A stretch of 64,000 nt of DNA, taken from positions 6,496,001 through 6,560,000 of the forward strand of contig NZ_CP088014.1 of the NCBI RefSeq assembly GCF_021044685.1. The letters run 5' to 3'. This DNA comes from Bradyrhizobium daqingense. Its GTDB lineage: Bacteria; Pseudomonadota; Alphaproteobacteria; Rhizobiales; Xanthobacteraceae. A program made the translations under genes and the position numbers. Below, one piece after another: positions 47,598 to 54,594 of the stretch. The stretch's first letter is position 1. Every line of letters starts with the position of its first letter. A model generated the notes under the pieces. It saw only the letters and a program-made list of their open reading frames with translations. It was not told where the DNA came from and did no database searches.

Positions 47598-48134
47598 ATG
47601 CGCCGTTTGATGCTGCTGCGTCACGCCAAGACCGAGACTGACGCGCCAAGCGGCCGTGACCAGGACCGCCGGCTCGACGACCGCGGCCACAAGGATGCGG
47701 CGCGGATGGGCGACTGGATCGCCTCCCACCCGCCCTTCCCCGAGACCGTGCTGGTGTCGCATGCCGTGCGGGCCCGGCAGACCTGGGACCTCGCCTGGGA
47801 GGCAATGAAGGACCGCGTCGCCGCACCGCAGGTCGAGATCCTGCCGGAACTCTACGGCGCCGATCCCGCGCAGATCCTGGACTCCATTCGCACCGCAACC
47901 GCCCCGGCGGACCCGAAGCGGTTGCTGCTGATCGCCCACAATCCCGGCATGCACGAGATCGCGCTCATGCTGATGGGTGGCGGCGATCCGGCCGGGGCCA
48001 AGGCGCTCAGCGACAACCTGCCCACAGCGGGGCTTGCGATCTTCGACTTTGACGTCAAGGATTGGGGTGACGTGGCCTATCGCCGCGGCAAACTGGTGCT
48101 GTTCATCAGCCCCAAGCTGCTTCGATCGGGATGA
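47598..48134 (+). CDS. SixA-like histidine phosphatase
   Basis: This 178-residue protein starts at the ATG at 47598 (MRRLMLLRHAKTETDAPSGR) and contains the RHAKT catalytic motif (residues 8-12), DDRGHKDAARMGDWI, VSHAVRARQTWDLA and the second histidine in LLLIAHNPGMHEIALML. This is the SixA branch of the histidine phosphatase superfamily, which acts on phosphohistidine proteins in E. coli. A GTG start at 47577 would add seven residues. The gene stands alone; uspA follows 56 bases later. Confidence 0.88.
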   Translation: MRRLMLLRHAKTETDAPSGRDQDRRLDDRGHKDAARMGDWIASHPPFPETVLVSHAVRARQTWDLAWEAMKDRVAAPQVEILPELYGADPAQILDSIRTATAPADPKRLLLIAHNPGMHEIALMLMGGGDPAGAKALSDNLPTAGLAIFDFDVKDWGDVAYRRGKLVLFISPKLLRSG

Positions 48135-48190
48135 GACGCGCGGGCGCCGTCTCGACCGGTTGATCCAGCCTGGTTCATAGGGAGGCGCAG

Positions 48191-48616
48191 ATGTTCAAGT
48201 CCATCCTCGTGCCCATCGACCTCGCCGATACCGATCTCGCCAAGCCGGCGATCGCGACGGCGGCGACGTTGTCGCAGACCTGGAGCGGCGCCGTGCGCCT
48301 GCTCAACGTGCTGCCGATGACGCCGGTGATGCTGGCCGAATACGTGCCGGCCGATTTCGACGAACAGCAGCGCCAGACCTCGGAGGAAGCGCTCGCCATC
48401 GTCGCGCGCGAATCCGGCATCGAGGCGTCCCGCATCTCCAGCGTGGTGCGTCAGGGCGGCATCTATCACGAGATCCTGGAGGAAGCGGTGCACATGAAGG
48501 CCGACCTGATCGTGATGACCTCGCACCGGCCGGCGATGCGCACCTATTTCCTCGGCTCCAACGCCGGGCATGTCGTGCGCTATGCGAAGTGCTCGGTGCT
48601 GGTGGTGAGGCACTAG
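48191..48616 (+). CDS. Universal stress protein UspA family
   Basis: This 141-residue single Usp domain starts MFKSILVPIDLADTDLAKPA and ends VVRYAKCSVLVVRH. The ATP-binding loop is incomplete: the usual GxxG before the GS is replaced by SHRPAMRTYFLGSNAGHV, keeping only the last glycine-serine, so nucleotide binding is doubtful. A GGGAGGCGCAG ribosome site precedes the ATG. The IS110-family element is inserted about 10 bases after its stop codon, so the native terminator may be displaced. Confidence 0.88.
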   Translation: MFKSILVPIDLADTDLAKPAIATAATLSQTWSGAVRLLNVLPMTPVMLAEYVPADFDEQQRQTSEEALAIVARESGIEASRISSVVRQGGIYHEILEEAVHMKADLIVMTSHRPAMRTYFLGSNAGHVVRYAKCSVLVVRH

Positions 48617-48625
48617 GCATTCGTA

Positions 48626-49963
48626 GATGGGGTAACGGGCCGGCCGCCCGCTCGCTACGGCTCGATTTGGAAGCGCGCTCGCGAGCGGCCTGTTGGTTGA
48701 AAGGCGGTCGTCCCTCAAACTGATGGTGTTCAACGGAGTCGGGCAAGCCCGCTCCAAGCATCATTAAGGGACGACCATGGATCAGTATGCAGGAATTGAC
48801 GTATCTTTGGAAAGCTCGAGCGTGTGCCTCGTCGATGGTTCGGGCAAGATTTTGCGCGAGACGAAGGTTGCGAGCGAGCCGGCGGCCCTGATCGCCTGGT
48901 TCCGGTCTCTGGGGCAACAGCCGGAGCGGATCGGGCTGGAGGCAGGGCCTTTGTCGCAATGGCTGTATGCGGGTCTGCGGGACGCAGGCCTTGCGGTCGA
49001 GCTTCTGGAGACGCGGCACGTTCGCGAGGCCTTCAAGTCGATGCCGGTGAAGACGGATCGCAACGATGCCCGCAGGATCGCACAGTTGATGCGGCTCGGC
49101 TGGTTCCGACCGGTACACTGCAAGTCGGTGGCGGCGCAGGAGACCCGCACGATCCTGACGGCGCGCAAGCTGCTGCAATCCAAGCTTCGCGATGTCGAGA
49201 ACAGCCTGCGCGGCATACTTCGCGGCTTTGGCCTGAAGGTCGGTGCGACCACCGAGCGCACGTTCGCCGGACGCATCCGCGAGCTCGTGACCGGTCACCC
49301 CGGACTGGAGCTGGTAGCGTCGGCGCTGCTCCAAGCCCATGCCGTTCTGCTGCGGGAGTTCAAGAGCCTGGACAAGCACACCCAGAAGCTCGCCAAGGCG
49401 CATCCATCCGCCAAGCTCCTGATGACGACGCCGTCCGTGGGTCCAATCGTGGCGCTCACCTATGCCGCCGCGATCGACGATCCGAAGCGCTTCCGCTCCT
49501 CGAAGGCCACGGGAGCCCATTTTGGGCTCACCCCGAAGAAGTACCAGTCCGGTGAGACCGACTATACCGGCCGCATCAGCAAGATCGGCGATGCCTCCGT
49601 GCGCGAGGCACTCTACCAGGCAGCTCACGTCATGCTGACCAAGCCGGTCAAGAACTGCTCGGCATTGAAGAGCTGGGCGATGCGCATCAGCAAGCGCGCA
49701 GGCATGCGCAAGGCCAAGGTGGCGCTGGCGCGCAAGCTCGCCGTGATCCTGCATCGCATGCTCGCCGACGCCAAACCGTTCAACCCGATGGCCAAGGCCA
49801 TCTAGCCAGGAGCAGCAATCAGTTCTGGGCGGGCTACACACCAGGCTCTCCCCGAGCGAAGTCCCTCCGCTGGGACGACGGATCCGGTCAGGCCGCCATC
49901 CGGGAAGTGGTTCACAACCACGCAATCCGTAGATTGGCCGGCCGGCTCCTCATGCACCCCATC
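48626..49963 (+). mobile_element. IS110-family insertion sequence (IS1111-like)
   Basis: The element is about 1.34 kb. It contains one DEDD transposase gene with ~150 bases of non-coding sequence on the left and ~158 on the right. Subterminal inverted similarity is visible: GATGGGGT...CCGGCCG at 48626 and its inverse CGGCCGG...ACCCCATC ending at 49963. Such subterminal repeats suggest the IS1111 subgroup. A hairpin (GGTCGTCCCT ... AGGGACGACC, 48704-48777) precedes the gene. The exact ends and target are uncertain because this family makes no target duplication. Confidence 0.75.
48777..49805 (+). CDS. IS110-family DEDD transposase
   Basis: This 342-residue transposase has an N-terminal RuvC-like DEDD domain: YAGIDVS (Asp8), GLEAGPLSQWL (Glu near 54) and KTDRNDARRIAQLM (two Asp near 93-97). 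The C-terminal domain has MTTPSVGPIVALTYAAAID and HFGLTPKKYQSGETDYTGRISKIGD, where the serine of QSG is the expected catalytic nucleophile, then VREALYQAAHVML. All key residues are present and there is no frameshift, so it may be active. Recombination in this family is guided by a bridge RNA from the element's non-coding end. Confidence 0.93.
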   Translation: MDQYAGIDVSLESSSVCLVDGSGKILRETKVASEPAALIAWFRSLGQQPERIGLEAGPLSQWLYAGLRDAGLAVELLETRHVREAFKSMPVKTDRNDARRIAQLMRLGWFRPVHCKSVAAQETRTILTARKLLQSKLRDVENSLRGILRGFGLKVGATTERTFAGRIRELVTGHPGLELVASALLQAHAVLLREFKSLDKHTQKLAKAHPSAKLLMTTPSVGPIVALTYAAAIDDPKRFRSSKATGAHFGLTPKKYQSGETDYTGRISKIGDASVREALYQAAHVMLTKPVKNCSALKSWAMRISKRAGMRKAKVALARKLAVILHRMLADAKPFNPMAKAI

Positions 49964-50055
49964 AGGTGACAGTCACCGCGCCGATCCCGTACAGAAGCAA
50001 GTGCCCAGCGAGTGGATGACGCAAAAAGGGATTGACTAACCAAGGCCCGTTACAG

Positions 50056-50131
50056 AAGCCCGGGTGAGCGAAGCGACACCCGGGACACCTGCCGTGGAAG
50101 TCCCGGATATCGCTTCGCTCATCCGGGCTTC
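50056..50131. repeat. Palindromic repeat, family D
   Basis: GAAGCCCGGGTGAGCGAAGCG and CGCTTCGCTCATCCGGGCTTC face each other across about 35 bases, with internal CCCGGGA/TCCCGG arms. Confidence 0.65.
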
Positions 50132-50779
50132 AAGACTATGCGTTGCCCGTCGGGCAAAACGCCCAAGCAATCGGTCAAGCCGCTTCGCCAAAAATATTCC
50201 ACTTTCCCAAAATTCGGAAAGCGCGTACGTATCGCCGCAACCCGGCCCAAGGAAGAGGGGCGTATCGCGATCGTCACGAACGCGGGCCGGGCGGCGGTGG
50301 ACGTGGATCGCACCGGCGCGAAGAGCTTCGCAGGGCGGGAAACCGTGAGCGAACGCGTTGCGCCAGCGACGGGTGTGGTTCGCGTACGGTAAAATCGTGT
50401 CGTCCTGGCGCCCGGGGTCTGTGCGCCAAGTCTTGCGGTGATGCGGCGGCCCAACCGGGTTCGCAGCATCAGTCATCCGCAAGGCGACGGGGGCAATAGT
50501 GCATCGCTCCCCGGGGAGAGCACGACATAAGCCGTAAACCCACTGCGCAGGGAAGGCCGGTTGCTTGGCCTCACCTGTATGCCGCTGTGCCATCTTGTAA
50601 AGCACACGCTTTCGCACAGTGGACCGTGGGTGCCCGGCCGGCACCCGGTCTTCCCTGCGCCCTTTTCAATCGAGGGTGAGGCATCGACGCAAAACTCGGG
50701 CGAGATCAGCCGCGAGGCTGAGAAGGTGCGTCTGCAGTGACGAGGCGAATTGATGAAGCGAGGCCGATGCCACTTGCTC

Positions 50780-50864
50780 CGTCATTGCGAGGAGCGAAGC
50801 GACGAAGCAATCCAGACTGCCTCAGTGGAGAGATTCCGGATTGCTTGCTCCGCTCGCAATGACG
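50780..50864. repeat. Dispersed palindromic repeat, family A copy 3
   Basis: It begins CGTCATTGCGAGGAGCGAAG and ends CCGCTCGCAATGACG, with GAAGCAATCCAGACTG facing CCGGATTGCTTGC. It is the most symmetric copy at its outer ends. Confidence 0.88.
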
Positions 50865-51061
50865 ATGTTGATGCAGTCGTGCACCAAAACCGCGTTCTCG
50901 TGCCCCGGACGCAGCGCAGCACGAAGTGATGCGCTGCAGAGCCGGGGCCCATGTATCAGCGAGCCGTGCAGCCCGCTGGGTCCCGGCTCTGCGCAGCGCG
51001 TAAGAACGCTGCAGCGCGTCCGGGACACGAGAGCGAACAGCAACGCTCGCTCGGCCCAAGC

Positions 51062-51298
51062 TCACAAATACCGCGACAGCTCGGTCTTGAACTGCCCGTA
51101 CACCGCATCCTCGATCTGGCTGCGGTTGATCCCGATGTCGCGCAGGGCACGGTCGTCGAGCTCGTTCAGGGTCTTGACGGCGGAGCGGCGCTCAAGGCGG
51201 TCGAACAGCGCGTGCAGGGAGTTGGCGAGCGTTGCAAAAAATCCGCTCGACGGGGATGGGCGTAAGCTCCGCCCGGCAGTTTGCGAGATCGTGGTCAT
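51062..51298 (-). CDS. DUF1127 small protein
   Basis: This protein has 78 residues from the ATG at 51298 (MTTISQTAGRSLRPSPSSGF). The C-terminal half carries the DUF1127/YjiS pattern LNELDDRALRDIGINRSQIEDAVYG, a short Arg-rich helix-turn-helix-like motif common in alphaproteobacteria. Members are linked in some species to RNA turnover and carbon or phosphate metabolism; the role here is unknown. It diverges from the MocR-type regulator gene, and the inverted repeat between them may control it. Confidence 0.82.
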   Translation of the reverse strand: MTTISQTAGRSLRPSPSSGFFATLANSLHALFDRLERRSAVKTLNELDDRALRDIGINRSQIEDAVYGQFKTELSRYL

Positions 51299-51451
51299 TT
51301 TTCTTCTCCGGCCTGTCGGTCCGCGCGGCGAAGCCATGCCGTTGGCGCGGACGCACTCAGCGCCTGCACCTCATTGCCGTCGGATTGCTCTCGCTCACCC
51401 CGGCTCAATCGCGGACCTTGATGGAACTTAAATGCTCCAGTACACTTCTCG

Positions 51452-51471
51452 GAGCAAGTAAAACATTGCTC
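51452..51471. promoter_or_regulatory. Inverted repeat in DUF1127/mocR divergent region
   Basis: GAGCAA-GTAAAACA-TTGCTC is a perfect 6-base inverted repeat 10 bases before the regulator's ATG. It is a candidate autoregulatory site for the MocR-type protein. Confidence 0.4.
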
Positions 51472-51481
51472 TCGGTGCAAT

Positions 51482-52825
51482 ATGTCCAAGTTCGAGTACG
51501 TGAAGCTCGCCGATGCCATTGCAGTCGATATCGCTAACGGCACGTTAAGGCCCGGCGACCGGCTGCCGCCGCAGCGCAATTTTGCGTATGACCGAGGCAT
51601 CGCGGTCTCGACCGCCAGCCGGGTCTACACCGAGCTGCTCCGCCGCGGGCTCGTGGTCGGCGAGGTCGGCCGCGGCACCTTCATCTCCGGCGACATCAGG
51701 CGCGAGGTCGAGACGCTCAGCGAACCGGCCGAGGCGCGGATCAATTTCGAGGTCAATTATCCGCTCTTGCCGCAGCAATGGCCGATGATCGCCAAGAGCC
51801 TTGCAGGGCTCGAGCGCGTCGACGCGCTCGAATCCGCGCTGCGCGTCTCGACCAGCACCGGCACCAAGAGCGCGCGCAATGCGGCCGCTGCCTATCTCGC
51901 GCGCAAGGATTTTACGCCGCAGGCCGAGCAGATCGTCTTCACCGCCAACGGCAAGCAGTCGCTCGCGGCAGCCCTCGCCGCGCTCGTGCCCACCGGCGGC
52001 CGCTGCGGCGTCGAGGCGCTGACCTATCCCTACGTCAAGAGCATCGCCGCGCGGCTCGGCGTGACGCTGGTGCCGATCCCGATGGACGAATTCGGCGCGC
52101 GCCCCGACGCGATTCAGAAGGCGCATCGCGAGGCCCATCTGTCGGCGCTGTATCTGCAGCCCATCATCCAGAACCCGCTCGGCGTCACCATGAACGCGAC
52201 GCGGCGCGCCGACATCATGCGCGTCGCCGAGAAGCTCGATCTCACCATCATCGAGGATGCCGTCTACGGCTTCCTCGCCGACGACACGCCGCTGGCAGCG
52301 CTCGGACCGGACCGCTGCATCGTGATCGACAGCCTGTCCAAGAAGGTCGCACCGGGCCTCGCGCTCGGAATCCTCGTTACGCCGCCGCACCTGCGCGAAA
52401 GCGTGATGAGCGCGGTCCGCACCGGCGGCTGGATCGCCTCCGGTCATGCGCTGGCATCCGGCCAGCGGCTGATGGCCGACGGCACCGTGGCCGAGCTGAC
52501 ACGGCTGAAGCGCATCGACGCTGTACGCCGCCAGCAGACCGCGGCGAGGCTGCTTGCCGGCTACCAGCTCGCCGCCGACCCTCGCTCCTATCATTTGTGG
52601 CTGACACTGCCGCCGCATTGGCGCTCGCAGACCTTCGTCGCGGCGGCCGCAAGGCGCGGCATCGCGCTGACGCCGTCCTCGACCTTCGCCATCGCCCATG
52701 GCCACGCGCCGAATGCGGTGCGGCTGGCGCTCGCCCCGCCCTCGCCCGAGCAGCTCGATTCCGGCCTGCGCACGATCGTGTCGCTGCTCGGCACCAAGGA
52801 AGAGGATTTCGATTCGACGGAGTAG
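51482..52825 (+). CDS. MocR-type (GntR-HTH plus aminotransferase) regulator
   Basis: This 447-residue protein has an N-terminal GntR winged helix (residues ~1-70: YVKLADAIAVDIANGTLRPGDRLPPQRNFA, STASRVYTELLRRGLVVGEVGRGTF) and a C-terminal fold-type I aminotransferase domain with LQPIIQNPLGVTMN, IIEDAVYGFLAD and DSLSKKVAPGLALGIL, where the lysine of SKK is the PLP site. This is the MocR/PdxR architecture, in which PLP or an amino-acid adduct tunes DNA binding. It diverges from the DUF1127 gene. The regulated pathway is not evident. Confidence 0.9.
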   Translation: MSKFEYVKLADAIAVDIANGTLRPGDRLPPQRNFAYDRGIAVSTASRVYTELLRRGLVVGEVGRGTFISGDIRREVETLSEPAEARINFEVNYPLLPQQWPMIAKSLAGLERVDALESALRVSTSTGTKSARNAAAAYLARKDFTPQAEQIVFTANGKQSLAAALAALVPTGGRCGVEALTYPYVKSIAARLGVTLVPIPMDEFGARPDAIQKAHREAHLSALYLQPIIQNPLGVTMNATRRADIMRVAEKLDLTIIEDAVYGFLADDTPLAALGPDRCIVIDSLSKKVAPGLALGILVTPPHLRESVMSAVRTGGWIASGHALASGQRLMADGTVAELTRLKRIDAVRRQQTAARLLAGYQLAADPRSYHLWLTLPPHWRSQTFVAAAARRGIALTPSSTFAIAHGHAPNAVRLALAPPSPEQLDSGLRTIVSLLGTKEEDFDSTE

Positions 52826-52839
52826 CGCTCAGCGCTTTC

Positions 52840-53487
52840 TCAGGCTTCCGGCCATTCCACGATGAAACCCATGGCCTTGTACCGCTCGATCTTGTCCCAT
52901 TCGTGCAGCATGCGACGCCGGAATTCGGCGTCGGTATGCCAGAGTGCGCGCGGCGTCGCAAAACTGTCGACGGTGAGCAGCATCTTGTCGACCTCCGGCC
53001 AGTGCCGGTGCAACGTCATCGGATAGCGGCGCGCCGTCCAGGTATTGCCGAGGCAGATCACGCTGCGGATGTTGTGCAGTCCGAGCGCCGCATCGATGAT
53101 CGGCAGCGAGAAGATCACATTCTCGCCGGTGTTCATCGCGCGGTGCTCCTCGAGGATGAGGTCCGCCGGAATGCCCGCAGCAAGCATCGCCGCCTTGATG
53201 ACAGTGCACTCGGATTGCTCCGAGCCCGGCGTGACACCGCCGCTGACAATCGACCAGGGGAAATAGCCCTCGCGCCACAGCCGCCCGGCGGTATCGGCGC
53301 GCAAGGCGACGTCCTCACGGGTGCCGAACATGAACAGCAAATCGGCCGGCCGCAGCGGCGTATTGATCAGATGCGTGCGGTTGATCGCAGCGATCTCATC
53401 TGCCGCCAGCTCGCGCCTGCCGCGATCGATGTCCGACATGGCGCCACGATGCGCCAGCGGCACACTGGTTGCGAAGTCACGTTTCAT
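52840..53487 (-). CDS. YdcF-family protein (DUF218)
   Basis: This 215-residue protein resembles E. coli YdcF. It has ADLLFMFGTREDVALRADTAGRLWREGYFPWSIVSGG, then GIPADLILEEHRAMNTGENVIFSL and SVICLGNTWTARRYPMTLHRHWP, the DUF218 core with its conserved GG and E...T.EN motif. YdcF binds S-adenosylmethionine; its physiological role is unclear. It converges on the MocR gene. An in-frame ATG 16 codons in (53439) is an alternative start. Confidence 0.82.
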   Translation of the reverse strand: MKRDFATSVPLAHRGAMSDIDRGRRELAADEIAAINRTHLINTPLRPADLLFMFGTREDVALRADTAGRLWREGYFPWSIVSGGVTPGSEQSECTVIKAAMLAAGIPADLILEEHRAMNTGENVIFSLPIIDAALGLHNIRSVICLGNTWTARRYPMTLHRHWPEVDKMLLTVDSFATPRALWHTDAEFRRRMLHEWDKIERYKAMGFIVEWPEA

Positions 53488-53502
53488 TGCGGTGAATTGC
53501 AG

Positions 53503-54102
53503 CTAGGGCAGCAACGACCGTGGCAGTTGATCGAAACTGTAGCTCCGCGGCTGGTTGCGCAGGACCAAGCCGCCGACCTGCCAGGCGAACAGCGCGGCAA
53601 AGCCAAGGATGAACAGCGCGCCCGCGAACTCGCCGACCATCAGGGCGCGGATCAACAGCCCCGTCATCGCCACCGTCAGCACGGCCAGGAAGGCCAGCAC
53701 CGCCGCATAGGTCGTACGGCCGAGGCCCGCCGTTAGCGTCGCCCGGCTGCCCGCCTGCGCCATCCGCTCGTGCAGCGCGACGATGAACTGGCGGAAGCCG
53801 TTGTCCTGCGGCGCCATCAGCGCCGCGGTCTGCCAGCTCGTCGACAGGATCGCGATGCGGCCGCCGCCGGCATGGCTGACATCGGCGCGGAAGCGGTGCT
53901 GCTGCATCGACGTTGGGCGAAACGAGAGCCGAATCCCGGAGATTTCGTCGTAGCGCCACAGGCCCGAGCGCCCGGCGGCATGCCAGGACAACCCCTCCTC
54001 CCTCAGCTCGAAGCGGTGCGCCGAGCCGATCAGCGAGGCCTTGTAGGCATAGCTCGTGACTGGCGCGGCCTCAGCATCCGAAACCTGCATCTCGACAATC
54101 AA
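53503..54102 (-). CDS. Predicted membrane protein, unknown function
   Basis: This 199-residue protein has a soluble beta-rich N-terminal half (residues ~15-115, RFELREEGLSWHAAGRSGLW) and two membrane helices near the C-terminus (TTYAAVLAFLAVLTVAMTGLL and FAGALFILGFAALFAWQVGGL). The arrangement recalls PH-like bacterial membrane proteins, but I recognise no family motif. It lies 15 bases upstream of ydcF on the same strand, so the two may be co-transcribed. The start could be four codons later. Confidence 0.65.
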   Translation of the reverse strand: MIVEMQVSDAEAAPVTSYAYKASLIGSAHRFELREEGLSWHAAGRSGLWRYDEISGIRLSFRPTSMQQHRFRADVSHAGGGRIAILSTSWQTAALMAPQDNGFRQFIVALHERMAQAGSRATLTAGLGRTTYAAVLAFLAVLTVAMTGLLIRALMVGEFAGALFILGFAALFAWQVGGLVLRNQPRSYSFDQLPRSLLP

Positions 54103-54157
54103 ACCCCCGTTCGCGATCCGCTTGCGCGATCGCCCTCGCCCATCCTACAAGCGGGGC

Positions 54158-54592
54158 ATGGCTGAGACGACCTTTTTTCCGCGCCGCCTGATTCTCGGCG
54201 CCGCCGTGATATCAGGCGTGCTGCTCGCGCTCGCGGTGCACATGCTTGGCGCGCGCTACGGACTCGATCTCGGCGGGCTCTGGCGCTCCGATACGCACGA
54301 ATTCATGCCGGCCGGCGCTGCGATCGCCTGGTGGCTGATCGCGACGGTTGGCTTCTCCGGCGGCTATTTCACCGCGACTCTGATGCAGAGCGCCGTCTCC
54401 GGCCAGCTCCCGCACCGCATGCGGCAGTTCCTGATCGCGGTCGGCGTGCTCTTGCTTGCGGGTGCGGGACAGGCGGCCTCCGCACCGAGCGCGGTCCCGA
54501 CCATTTCCGGCGTGCTGGCAGCTCTCGCGGCGCTGTGCCTCGGCGCGGTGATGGCGTTCTGCGGTGCGCATTTCGCGCTGCGCCGCGGCTGA
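54158..54592 (+). CDS. Small membrane protein, unknown function
   Basis: From the ATG at 54158 (MAETTFFPRRLILGAAVISG) this 144-residue protein has four predicted membrane helices (near residues 10-30, 50-75, 88-108 and 113-138) and little else. I recognise no family. Its frame extends upstream into the divergent gene without similarity, so the later start is used. It converges with the MHYT-GGDEF-EAL gene, whose stop lies 3 bases away. Confidence 0.6.
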   Translation: MAETTFFPRRLILGAAVISGVLLALAVHMLGARYGLDLGGLWRSDTHEFMPAGAAIAWWLIATVGFSGGYFTATLMQSAVSGQLPHRMRQFLIAVGVLLLAGAGQAASAPSAVPTISGVLAALAALCLGAVMAFCGAHFALRRG

Positions 54593-54594
54593 CT

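Larger units (their letters stand above)
49806..51061. other. Gene-poor region after the IS element
   Basis: This 1256-base stretch holds the IS right end, then a composite of repeats: an inverted unit at 50056-50131, a block at about 50200-50700 that I recall as a widespread non-coding repeat in Bradyrhizobiaceae (with GGGTGCCCGGCCGGCACCC), a family A palindrome at 50780-50864 and a GC-rich inverted stretch at 50890-51035. Short ORFs here are Arg/Ser-rich in several frames and have no recognisable domain. I call no gene. Confidence 0.6.

Noticed and set aside
50064..50499. Short plus-strand ORFs after the IS element
   Set aside because: They lie in palindromic repeat sequence, overlap in several frames and encode Arg/Ser-rich sequence with no domain or ribosome site.
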